NCBI GenBank assembly: GCA_002384765.1
Contig: DGBM01000041.1
Location: forward strand, 1-10,506
DNA length: 10,506 bases
Direction of reading: 5' to 3'
DNA from: Demequinaceae bacterium UBA4004
GTDB lineage: Bacteria > Actinomycetota > Actinomycetes > Actinomycetales > Demequinaceae
Shown here: positions 1-6,831 of the stretch, piece by piece
Position numbering within the stretch: the stretch's first letter is position 1
Layout: the number at the start of each line of letters is the position of its first letter
Notes under the pieces: model-generated
Seen by the model: the letters and a program-made list of their open reading frames with translations, nothing else
Database searches by the model: none
What the model was told of the DNA's origin: nothing
Made by a program: the position numbers and the translations under genes

Positions 1-150
1 CACGCGCCCCGGTGGATCAGGGCTCAGTCGTCCCCGGTGAGCTAATGGTCGCAATGCAGCTCCATCACTCTCACCGAGATCTCGCCGGCGAGGGCATCCG
101 AGCATCCGACGGGTCGGTTGCCGATGCCTCCGAAAGGCCCTGATGGATAG

Positions 151-350
151 CGTGTTGGCCTCCACAAGCCCGAGCGCTTCCGCCGGACGATCTTCAAAGC
201 GAACTTGCCGGTTCATCGACACGTCGAGTACACCACCACCGCCGGGGTCGACGGGTACAACAGCCGACGCTCCCACAGCATGGCATGGGGCCAGTGGAGT
301 TCGAGCAAGCCCCCTACGCGACTCTCACCCGACAGCCGCAATCCGCATAA
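151..350 (+). pseudogene. IS3-family transposase (orfB-like) C-terminal remnant, frameshifted
   Basis: Seen in sequence: one plus-strand frame reads ...FKANLPVHR... and then YNSRRSHS (256-279). The adjacent frame continues as GMGPVEFEQA and ends in TAA at 348-350. Adding one base near 280-285 joins the two into YNSRRSHS-MGMGPVEFEQ. Known: IS3-family integrase-core transposases end in a pattern close to 'YN-x-RR-x-HS-x-LGM-x-SP-x-E-[FY]-E' followed by a short tail. The match is to that C-terminal tail only. The DDE catalytic residues are absent, and an in-frame stop (148-150) lies just upstream, so this is a decayed fragment of about 65 codons. No terminal inverted repeat was recognised after the stop. 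The assignment rests on one motif and is moderately secure. Confidence 0.5.
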
Positions 351-477
351 GTGCGGCCGAGAACCTAGGGCGCTGCACCGGAGCAAAGGCGCTGCGGCAA
401 TTGACGGGGCGGGCGGCGGCATCGGGCACGGGACCTACTCGGACCTTGTCACTTACCTGCAAGGGCTTCCCGCGCAT
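351..477. other. Non-coding stretch downstream of the quinone-oxidoreductase gene
   Basis: Between the transposase remnant and the 3' end of the oxidoreductase gene I see no credible ORF, no clear hairpin-plus-T-tract terminator on the minus strand, and no recognisable IS end. Confidence 0.4.
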
Positions 478-1413
478 TCACATGACGGCCAAAACGATCT
501 TTCCCGCACGCCTATGAGCCTCCCCACGGGCGTGCGCCTCCCCCACGTGCGCCAGGGGAAAGACCGAGTCGATCACGGGCCTGAGTCGCCCTCGCCTCAC
601 GAGGCCAGCGACAGCCTCCATTCCGGCGTGATCCGGCTCGACGAGCATGTGCGCGACCCGAATGTGTCGTGAGCGCCAGCTGTCGGCTAGGCGCAGGTCC
701 GTTGGAAGGAGTGAGACGAGCACGCCGCCAGGGCGCATTGTTTGTAGCGAGCGCTCACCGTAATCGCTTCCAACGGAGTCGAGAACCACATCAATATCGC
801 GAAGGTGGGAGGCGAAGTCCACCGTCGCGTAGTCGATGAGCTCATCCGCCCCCAGAGTCCTGAGTAACCCATGCTTGTCCTGTCGTGCCGTCCCTATGAC
901 GTAGGCCCCAAGCGCCTTCGCGATCTGGACCGCGAGATGGCCGACTCCACCTGCGGCCGCATGGACAAGTACTCGTTGCCCCTGCCGGACCCGTGCTGTG
1001 TCGACGAGCGCCTGCCATGCGGTGAGAGAGGCGAGCGGAAGTGCGGCTGCTTCGATATGGTCAATGTTCTCCGGCTTACGAGCGAAGTGCCGTGCAGGTG
1101 CCGCGACGTACTCCGCGTAGGCCGCGGCGGGCTGCGGATAGCGGGGCATTCCAAACACCTCGTCCCCAGGCTTGAAGATCGTCACCCCGCGACCAACTTC
1201 CTCGACCATTCCTGAAACGTCGAAGCCCAAAGTGAACGGAGCAGTCACGCCGACAGGGAAGCGCCCTCGGGCTCTCGTCTTCCAATCAGTCGGGTTTACC
1301 CCCGAAGCATGAACACGGACCAGGATTTCTGTCATCTGGGGGGCCGGCCGAGGAACATCGGCCACTTCTAGCACCTCAGGACCACCCGCCTTGTACTGCG
1401 TGACCGCTCGCAT
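478..1413 (-). CDS. NADP-dependent zinc-independent medium-chain alcohol dehydrogenase/quinone oxidoreductase family
   Basis: A 311-residue protein of the medium-chain dehydrogenase/reductase superfamily, quinone-oxidoreductase (QOR) branch. These are cytosolic NADPH-dependent enzymes that reduce quinones or alpha,beta-unsaturated carbonyls. Seen: an N-terminal GroES-like domain with GGPEVLEVADVPRP (10-23), HASGVNPTDWK (35-45) and GFDVSGMVEEVG (63-74); a Rossmann fold with the nucleotide-binding AAAGGVGHLAVQIAKALGA (152-170); and a C-terminal GKIVLAVM. The cysteine cluster and ligands of zinc-dependent alcohol dehydrogenases are missing, which fits the zinc-free QOR branch. Length is normal for the family. 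I chose the ATG at 1413 because MRAVTQYKAGGPEVLE matches the usual family N-terminus. A GTG at 1452 has a better Shine-Dalgarno-like sequence (GGGGGTGAG) and would add 13 residues. It is separated from the next gene upstream by about 500 bp, so it probably has its own promoter. Substrate unknown. Confidence 0.9.
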   Translation of the reverse strand: MRAVTQYKAGGPEVLEVADVPRPAPQMTEILVRVHASGVNPTDWKTRARGRFPVGVTAPFTLGFDVSGMVEEVGRGVTIFKPGDEVFGMPRYPQPAAAYAEYVAAPARHFARKPENIDHIEAAALPLASLTAWQALVDTARVRQGQRVLVHAAAGGVGHLAVQIAKALGAYVIGTARQDKHGLLRTLGADELIDYATVDFASHLRDIDVVLDSVGSDYGERSLQTMRPGGVLVSLLPTDLRLADSWRSRHIRVAHMLVEPDHAGMEAVAGLVRRGRLRPVIDSVFPLAHVGEAHARGEAHRRAGKIVLAVM

Positions 1414-1919
1414 CAGCAGTCTGGGTTCGCCGGGCTCGCTACCAGCAGTCACAGGCTCACCCCCACCGACGTTGGCCGACCCGTCGCACGCGGGTCCCAC
1501 GGGCTACCAAGAGTATGGTGTCGGTGAGCAGTAAGGCACGCAGACCGTCGGCGGGAAGCTCAATCGGCAAGACTCGACTCCTGATCAATGGCGGATCGTT
1601 CGCGACTTCACGTGCCCGGCGCGCACGCCATAGCGTCCTGAGCGACACCCTCACTAGGACGCACCCACAGAAATTGCGCCCGTAATCGGCGACCCAGCCA
1701 GCGGGGCAGCCGCCCCGTCCGGCAGCAATCTCGCGTGCCGGGACACTGGGCGCTTCGTGGCGCCATCCACTCAACGACGGTCGATCGACACTCTCCGGCG
1801 CGGCCATCTTCGCCCCTGCAGCCCGTCGGCAGGGTCCATTCCGAGCCGGGACACTCTGACCCCCGCATGCGACCCAATCGACTGGACTGCCCGCTCCAGA
1901 CCGACATGCGCTGCCCACG
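1414..1919. other. 506-bp gap without a convincing gene; possible regulator relic
   Basis: Open frames exist on both strands but none shows a recognisable domain or a good ribosome site. One minus-strand frame (through about 1500-1740) contains AREIAAGRGGCPAGWVADYG, loosely like a TetR-type helix-turn-helix, and about 60 residues later LPADGLRALLLTDTILL, loosely like a TetR C-terminal helix. The spacing is far too short for an intact TetR protein of about 190 residues, so at most this is a deleted remnant. The promoter for the quinone-oxidoreductase gene should lie near its left end. I could not pick out convincing -35/-10 boxes. Confidence 0.3.
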
Positions 1920-3182
1920 TCAACTCCCATTGCACCCTGTCGATACGCCTGATGCGAAGTCGTCCGCATCTGCCCTGGCTGGCGTTGAAGCCGACTCATC
2001 GACTGTCGCATGGAACGTGGAGCGCGCGATAGGGGCACTTACCCCGAAGACCGCGGCAAGGATCGCTCCAGTGAAGAAGAGCGAGGCCCAGTCACTCGCA
2101 GCGGCCAGGGGCGCCAAGACCGCCGTACCGATGCCACCGCCCACGAATACAAGCGCGACAAACATGGACACCATCGCTGCCCTCGCATGAGGAACGGCCT
2201 CCGTGGCCCACGCTTGCATGGTCGACGTCATCGGCGCCCAGGCAGCCCCGAGCAGGAGGGCCGCCGCACCGACACTCCAAGGACTCTGAACGCCGGCGAC
2301 AAGGAGATAGGCAATGAAGACACCCAACGCCCCAGTCACAAGGAAGAGCCAGGCAGGCCAGCTCCTTGCCAAGCGTTTGACGACGAGTGATGCCATAAGC
2401 AGGCCGATTCCGTAAACCCCAACGATCAGGCCGGCCACGGTTGGAGACGCCCCACCGCTCTCCAGCACGGGGGCGAAGTAGGTGAGACAGCTCAGGAGTG
2501 CTGCACCCTCGAGCAGGCCAAGCACCAGAACGAGGTAACTCCAACGGTTCGCGAACAACGCCCCGTAGCCCTGGCCCGTGCTGGTGTCACGGGACGGCTC
2601 CGGGAGCCGACCCAACAGCGCAGAAAGCACGACGGACGCGACGGCCGGAATGAGAAAACCGACTCGCCATGACAACTCCGAAGCGAGAAGCCCACCGAGT
2701 ACGATCGCCGCGACCACTCCCCCTGCCAACGCCGCGTTTAGATCCGTTAGCGTCCGCTGGCGTTCGCGGAAGGGGACCACGTCACCGACGTAAACAAGCC
2801 CCGCTGGTACAACTCCCCCAATGAAGAAGCCCGCGCAAGCCCGAGCGATCACAAGGACAGCCAATGACGGTGCCACGGCAGAGACGATGCCAGCGACCCC
2901 GGCAATGGCCATCGTGACGCGCATCGTTCTCACTCGCCCGAAACGGTTCAGAGACATTCCCCAGAGCGGTTGACCAAGCCCATAACACAGGAAGTACAGA
3001 CTGGCCACGGCAGCGACGACGTCTAGGGAGACACGAAACTCCACAGCGATGCTGAGAAGCATTGGGCCGACCACAAACCTGTCGAATGCGCTGGTAAGCC
3101 ATCCGGCCTGCAGCAGGCGTACGTCACGCGCAGGCGGGGCACTCCCGTCCGAACCCTCCATTTCCCTCCGTGGCCGTTTCAT
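1920..3182 (-). CDS. Major facilitator superfamily (MFS) transporter
   Basis: A 420-residue integral membrane protein with the length and alternating hydrophobic pattern of a 12-helix MFS carrier. Seen: a short charged cytoplasmic N-terminus (1-22); a motif-A-like loop between helices 2 and 3, GQPLWGMSLNRFGRVRTM (70-87), in which the usual Asp is Asn; hydrophobic segments about 35-48, 55-70, 90-111, 113-132, 150-168, 174-190, 214-238, 248-267, 276-296, 302-322, 335-358 and 366-386; and a polar C-terminal tail of about 35 residues. MFS_1-type carriers move small solutes by proton coupling or facilitated diffusion. Direction and substrate cannot be read from the sequence. It lies 39 bp downstream of the F420-type oxidoreductase, so probably in the mutase operon; uptake of the acid or export of a product is the inferred job. 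The ATG at 3182 lacks a good Shine-Dalgarno site, and an ATG at 3161 has GGAGGG only 2 nt ahead. The start is therefore uncertain by about 7 codons. Confidence 0.88.
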   Translation of the reverse strand: MKRPRREMEGSDGSAPPARDVRLLQAGWLTSAFDRFVVGPMLLSIAVEFRVSLDVVAAVASLYFLCYGLGQPLWGMSLNRFGRVRTMRVTMAIAGVAGIVSAVAPSLAVLVIARACAGFFIGGVVPAGLVYVGDVVPFRERQRTLTDLNAALAGGVVAAIVLGGLLASELSWRVGFLIPAVASVVLSALLGRLPEPSRDTSTGQGYGALFANRWSYLVLVLGLLEGAALLSCLTYFAPVLESGGASPTVAGLIVGVYGIGLLMASLVVKRLARSWPAWLFLVTGALGVFIAYLLVAGVQSPWSVGAAALLLGAAWAPMTSTMQAWATEAVPHARAAMVSMFVALVFVGGGIGTAVLAPLAAASDWASLFFTGAILAAVFGVSAPIARSTFHATVDESASTPARADADDFASGVSTGCNGS

Positions 3183-3221
3183 GAGAGGCCATTCGAGGGC
3201 TGTCGGCGCCGCCGTGTCACC

Positions 3222-4058
3222 TCACGGACCGATCATCTCGCTGATCGAATCGAGCTGTCGAAGGAACGCGTCGCTATCAGCACTCGGCGCCCGAAAGATA
3301 CACCGCCCCACGCCAATCTCCTTGTAGCGCATGACAAGATCCCGGTCGGGGGGAACGCCGAACACAGTGACGGGGATTGGGTCCCGGCCACGTTCGCGAG
3401 CGCGATCCGCAAGTTCTGCCATGCGATGGCGAAGTTCATCAACTCCTCCCATCCGATTCGGCATCCACTCGTCGCCAAAGTCCAGGACGCGGTCGACTGC
3501 GGTGGGGCCTGTTCCTCCGACCAGAATCGGCGGGTGGGGTTGTTGAGATGGCTTTGGCCAAGACCAGATCCGCTCAAAACTCACATGATCCCCCTGATAA
3601 GACGCCTCTTCCTGGGTCCAAATCGCCCGCATGGCCTGCACGCGCTCCGCCATCACCCTCATCCGCCGGCGCGGATCCGTGCCATGGTTCACCATTTCTT
3701 CGCGGTTCCAACCAGCACCGACACCAAACAACACCCGACCCCCCGACAAGAAGTCCAGGCTCGCGACGGCCTTGGCGGTGATGATCGGGTCGTGCTCCGG
3801 AACCAGGCACACCCCGGTCCCGAGCCGGAGGCGACTCGTCGTGACCGCTATCGCCGTCAACGCTATGAACGGGTCAAGCAGTCGCGCGTAGTAGTCAGGC
3901 AACGCATCGCCTCCCGGCCACGGAGTAGTCCGGCTGGCGGGGATGTGCGTGTGCTCAGGGACAAAGACCGACTCGAAACCACGTTCCTCGACGGCACGTC
4001 CAGCGGCGACCAAATCGACGCCTGCATCGGTTGGGTAGATGAGGACTCCGAACTTCAC
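3222..4058 (-). CDS. LLM-class oxidoreductase, probably F420-dependent (TIGR03619-like)
   Basis: A 278-residue luciferase-like TIM-barrel enzyme. Seen: MKFGVLIYPTD at the N-terminus, GFESVFVPEHTHIP (27-40), TSRLRLGTGVCLVPEHDP (74-91), GGRVLFGVGAGWNREEM (106-122) and PPILVGGTGP (176-185). The set EHTHIP, then VGAGWN, then ILVGGTGP is typical of actinobacterial proteins annotated as F420-dependent. Known family members use reduced F420 (or FMN) for hydride transfer to, or oxidation of, diverse substrates; the substrate here is not predictable. The GTG start at 4058 overlaps the stop of the B12-binding subunit by 4 nt (GTGA), with AAGGTGA about 6 nt upstream as ribosome site. Translation is therefore probably coupled to the mutase. 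That coupling suggests it acts on the mutase substrate or product. FMN use instead of F420 cannot be excluded. Confidence 0.9.
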   Translation of the reverse strand: MKFGVLIYPTDAGVDLVAAGRAVEERGFESVFVPEHTHIPASRTTPWPGGDALPDYYARLLDPFIALTAIAVTTSRLRLGTGVCLVPEHDPIITAKAVASLDFLSGGRVLFGVGAGWNREEMVNHGTDPRRRMRVMAERVQAMRAIWTQEEASYQGDHVSFERIWSWPKPSQQPHPPILVGGTGPTAVDRVLDFGDEWMPNRMGGVDELRHRMAELADRARERGRDPIPVTVFGVPPDRDLVMRYKEIGVGRCIFRAPSADSDAFLRQLDSISEMIGP

Positions 4059-4438
4059 GAGGCATCACCTTGGCCAAGGAGGTGAGTCACCACGGCGTCG
4101 ATGCCGTCGCCCGGCCCAAAGGTCGCAATGCCGCGCTCAGCGAGGCGAGCTGCGTCCGTGGCTTCCACTATCCCACCAGCAATGAGCCGGACATCGCTCA
4201 TTCCGTGTTGCTGCAGCTGATCGGCCAACTCGAGAGTCAGTTCAGCCAAGCCCCCGGTTAACGAACCGACGCCGATGGCGTCCGCATCGTCCTGCGCCGC
4301 CGCTGCCACGAAGTGTTCCGGTGCGTTGCGCTTCCCGAGGTAGATCACCTCGGCACCTGCCTCGGTCAACCGCTTGGCGATTAGCCGCATGCCGACATCG
4401 TGGCCGTCGAGCCCGATCTTTCCGATTACTATGCGCAT
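4055..4438 (-). CDS. Cobalamin-binding small subunit of a B12-dependent acyl-CoA mutase
   Basis: A 127-residue stand-alone B12-binding domain, the separate counterpart of the C-terminal domain of methylmalonyl-CoA mutase (MCM). Seen: KIGLDGHDVG (7-16), carrying the DxHxxG signature in which the His (13) is the lower axial ligand of cobalt in base-off/His-on binding; VIYLGKRNAPE, matching the family's 'VIYTG-x-R-x-TPE'; GVGSLTGG, where the canonical SxL serine appears to be Gly; and IAGGI followed by the ATFGPG end of the fold. Known: two-gene mutases (2-hydroxyisobutyryl-CoA mutase HcmAB, isobutyryl-CoA mutase IcmAB) pair such a subunit with a large catalytic chain. The ATG overlaps the large-subunit stop by 1 nt (TGATG), with GAGAGG about 8 nt upstream, which implies 1:1 coupled synthesis. 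Its 3' end overlaps the F420-type enzyme. Confidence 0.93.
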   Translation of the reverse strand: MRIVIGKIGLDGHDVGMRLIAKRLTEAGAEVIYLGKRNAPEHFVAAAAQDDADAIGVGSLTGGLAELTLELADQLQQHGMSDVRLIAGGIVEATDAARLAERGIATFGPGDGIDAVVTHLLGQGDAS

Positions 4439-6009
4439 CAGCCCGCCCTCTCAGCCGCTGAGGCGAGGCCACGGACTGTGGCTTCGGTGATCTGCTGGAC
4501 CGTGGCTCCTTCTCTAAGAGCGCGTCGGGTGGCTGTGATGCAGTTCCGGTTGTGTGCGACTTCCGTGGCGAGGTCATCCAAGGCTCGAGCTGGGTGCTTC
4601 GTGCTCTTGTGCTCCACAATGCGGTGGATGAGCATTCGCTCAGTCTCTGCAAAGGAGACGTCTGGAGCTGACGAGCCGGTGAATAGGTGTCGGCTGTCCG
4701 GACTGGCGTAGCTGTTAACTCCCACCCAAGGCCGCTGCCCCGAGTCCAACATCTCCGTTCGATGTCCCTGTCGCTCGGCGATTCGTCCGACAATGTAGTC
4801 GTTATCTATGCATGCGACGGCACCGCCCTGCTCCGCGACACGTTGGAGTTCATCCTTGACCTCGGCCTCGATCGCCTGCCCGAGCGATTCAAGCTTGTAG
4901 CTGCCCGCCAGCGGGTCCACGCTGTCGCTCACACCGTGTTCGACGCTCGCGACCTGGATAGTGCGAAGCGCCAGTGCCGCAGCGTCCTCGGAGGGTATCC
5001 GAAGGGCCTCGTCGTACGCGGCTGCGCAGAGCGAGTCCGCCCCCCCGAGCGATGCGGCCGAAACACTGACCGCAACTCGAGCGACGTTCACCAGCGGCTC
5101 AAGCGGCGTTTCAAGACCGTGCGAATAGCCCATGATGTGGACCGGCGGTCGGGTATAGCTCAACCCGTATCGCTCGTGGAGGATGTCAGCCCAGAGCACC
5201 CGTGTCGCACGAAAGAGCGCGGCCGTGACAAGGAAGTCGCTGCGTTCGTTCACGAACAGCGCGATCTTCTCTGCTGCGGCTGCCGGGTCCACCCCTCGGC
5301 CGACCACTTCATCCATGTAGGCAACGCCGTTTGCCAAGGCAAAGGCGAGGGCCAGTACGGGTCCGGCACCGGCGACGTCGAAGTGGTTGGAACAGACGGT
5401 GATCGCATGGCCGGGGACATCGTGATCGACTGCGTACTCGAGGACGTCACAGGCGAGCCGCAGTGCCTCGTGCGGACGGAGGATGTCCGTGCCCCGAGCA
5501 GTGAACTCCTTGAGCGGGTCGTTCTGCAAGAACACCGGCGTCGCAGAAGCATCGGACTCAGCGAGTACCTCGAGAGCCAACCCGAAGCCGTACCAGCCCA
5601 CCGAGTTCGCCAAGAGGCCCAGGCTCGACAGACGCTGCAGGTCTATCTCAGAGCATGTCTTGCGCATGTCGTCCAGGCTGGCGCACGAGACGCCGGCACG
5701 GCCTACTTGGGACCGCGCGAGGCGATCATCCGGGTCCAGCCCTAGCTGAGACGGAAGGTCCCATGCCAGTAGCACTGAGTCGGCGCCAAGGCGCTGGAGG
5801 AGTGCCAACCGCTCGGCCGTGAACTCAGGCGAGCCGTGACCGACGTACATTTTCCAGTCGGGACGATACGGTGGCCCAGTCTCTGCTCGCACCCTTCGCC
5901 AGTGCGCCAGTGCCGGATGCTCGCTGGCCCGGGTTGGCCCATACAAGTCGAGCACCTGCAGACGCGCATCGTTCGAACCCGTGGTTCTACTGGTGAGTTG
6001 CTCTGTCAT
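4438..6009 (-). CDS. Large (catalytic) subunit of a B12-dependent acyl-CoA mutase, MCM family, divergent
   Basis: A 523-residue TIM-barrel chain of the methylmalonyl-CoA mutase family, catalysing an adenosylcobalamin-dependent 1,2-shift of a carbonyl-CoA group. Seen (residues from the ATG): WDLPSQLGLDPDD (83-95), FLQNDPLKEF (160-169) with an Arg at 172 where MCM has its carboxylate-binding Arg207, CSNHFDVAGAGP (206-217) with the active-site His at 209, DSLCAAAYDEAL (325-336), SDSVDPLAGSY (361-371) and DSGQRPWVGVNSY (422-434). The stand-alone length without a B12 domain fits HcmA/IcmA-type large subunits. Odd points: MCM Tyr243 before the His is Asn; the MCM RTHSQTSG stretch reads GYSHGLET; and the His of TQSLHTN is Cys. 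The Tyr89 equivalent is also not recognisable in GPPYRPDW. The substrate is therefore probably not methylmalonyl-CoA. I chose the ATG at 6009 because GGAG lies 10 nt upstream; a TTG at 6018 is too close to it. Confidence 0.92.
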   Translation of the reverse strand: MTEQLTSRTTGSNDARLQVLDLYGPTRASEHPALAHWRRVRAETGPPYRPDWKMYVGHGSPEFTAERLALLQRLGADSVLLAWDLPSQLGLDPDDRLARSQVGRAGVSCASLDDMRKTCSEIDLQRLSSLGLLANSVGWYGFGLALEVLAESDASATPVFLQNDPLKEFTARGTDILRPHEALRLACDVLEYAVDHDVPGHAITVCSNHFDVAGAGPVLALAFALANGVAYMDEVVGRGVDPAAAAEKIALFVNERSDFLVTAALFRATRVLWADILHERYGLSYTRPPVHIMGYSHGLETPLEPLVNVARVAVSVSAASLGGADSLCAAAYDEALRIPSEDAAALALRTIQVASVEHGVSDSVDPLAGSYKLESLGQAIEAEVKDELQRVAEQGGAVACIDNDYIVGRIAERQGHRTEMLDSGQRPWVGVNSYASPDSRHLFTGSSAPDVSFAETERMLIHRIVEHKSTKHPARALDDLATEVAHNRNCITATRRALREGATVQQITEATVRGLASAAERAG

Positions 6010-6221
6010 CGGTACCAATCTCCAAGTTCTTCAGGCAAAACTGCCCGGGTTATCGCGTCACCGTTCTCGTGCCTCTTCATAGGGCACACTCGTGTATTCC
6101 CTCTCGACCTTGAGGCTGATATGAGTGAACCCAGGAGTGCTTGGCATCCCCGTATGGCCCGTAGGCCGCGGTATCGCAGGGCAGGCCTCGAGAGCGGGGT
6201 TGTTCGCGCTTCCTCCGGCAC
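6006..6221 (-). CDS. Possible small ORF overlapping the mutase start (weak)
   Basis: A 71-codon GTG-initiated frame whose TGA overlaps the mutase ATG as ATGA. Its last 24 codons, from an internal ATG at 6080, read MKRHENGDAITRAV then LPEELGDWYR, which looks more protein-like than the Arg-rich part before it. A neighbouring frame carries GFTHISLKVEREYTSVPYEEARE and stops close by, so a single frameshift would join VPYEEARE to NGDAITRAV. This could be a short coupled leader ORF, the decayed end of an older gene, or chance. No family recognised. Confidence 0.2.
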   Translation of the reverse strand: MPEEARTTPLSRPALRYRGLRAIRGCQALLGSLISASRSRGNTRVCPMKRHENGDAITRAVLPEELGDWYR

Positions 6222-6423
6222 GGCCTTCGGGCATCCGAGCGTCGCAGTCGCGCCAGCACCACCGGCCGGACGCTCCTGCGTGATTCAACGGAAAACTTGC
6301 AGCTTCGAGCGGCAAGGGGCGTTCGAGCCACGACTCGCTCGACTTGCGCGCCAACGAGAGTCACATCCTCTCTTGCCATCTCGGACTCATTAGCTGAGGC
6401 GTCCTGACGTGGGAGCAGCAGCC
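6010..6423. other. 414-bp gap between the thiolase/DUF35 block and the mutase block
   Basis: No intact gene of recognisable family on either strand. It probably holds the promoter of the mutase operon, but no -35/-10 pair stands out. I saw no B12-box-like motif or cobalamin-riboswitch-like layout on the minus strand. A small inverted repeat (GTGCC...GGCAC, 6069-6087) is present but is too short to call a terminator or operator. Confidence 0.4.
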
Positions 6424-6831
6424 TTATGTCAGGCGGTCAAGATCGGGTTCGAACCAGTACCAAGGCGTCCTGTCTGGCTCCTCGGCCAGGCCGAGTCGCA
6501 CAGTGCAGGGAACTGTTGCAGCTTTCGGGAGGCCGCGCACGTGACCGAAAACGACCGGGCCATTGTCATCGAGATGAATTTGACCCAGGGTGTACGGCGT
6601 CTCGAGGCCCGGCCGAGGGACGAACACGCTCGTAAACGTAACCAGCGTTCCGGTTGCACTGAACGTCTCCGGCATGATGGATGGGCTGCCGCATCGAAAG
6701 CACACAGCGCGCGCTGGCCAGGAAGGCGTTTGGCAGTTGGCGCAGCGCGCTCCAGCCAGTTTTCCTTGGGCTCGGTCGACTCTCGGGCGGTCACGGGTGA
6801 GAGGGCTGTCGAGAGCCAGGGTCACGTCCAT
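6424..6831 (-). CDS. DUF35 zinc-ribbon/OB-fold protein (acyl-CoA-binding partner of thiolase)
   Basis: A 135-residue protein with the two-part DUF35 architecture. Seen: a rubredoxin-like zinc ribbon with C30-x2-C33 and C44-x2-C47 (ARCANCQTPSWPARAVCFRCGS), then an OB-fold segment containing ATGTLVTFTSVFVPRPGLETPYTLGQI and ending near GHVRG. Known: such proteins lie next to thiolase-like proteins and form complexes with them, as in the Ltp2-ChsH2 aldolase of steroid side-chain degradation and BbsA-BbsB of toluene degradation. There they help bind the CoA substrate and stabilise the thiolase fold. The ATG at 6831 overlaps the thiolase stop by 10 nt and is preceded by GAGAGGA about 8 nt upstream, so co-translation is likely. 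The start used here gives the normal family length. The last gene of block 1. Confidence 0.9.
   Translation of the reverse strand: MDVTLALDSPLTRDRPRVDRAQGKLAGARCANCQTPSWPARAVCFRCGSPSIMPETFSATGTLVTFTSVFVPRPGLETPYTLGQIHLDDNGPVVFGHVRGLPKAATVPCTVRLGLAEEPDRTPWYWFEPDLDRLT

Noticed and set aside
1457..2038. 193-codon minus-strand frame overlapping the transporter's 3' end
   Set aside because: Its first part is out of frame inside the MFS gene and no intact domain is present; only the weak TetR-like stretches were kept as a low-interest finding.
4687..5745. 352-codon open frame on the plus strand
   Set aside because: It lies entirely opposite the mutase large subunit, which has clear family motifs; high-GC antisense frames of this length are common and this one shows no domain.
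6069..6087. Inverted repeat GTGCC...GGCAC, considered as terminator or operator
   Set aside because: Only a 5-bp stem with a 9-nt loop and no T-tract; expected by chance in this composition.
6010..6423. Cobalamin riboswitch ahead of the B12 mutase
   Set aside because: No B12-box-like sequence or matching stem layout was seen on the minus strand; B12-using (rather than B12-making) genes often lack one.
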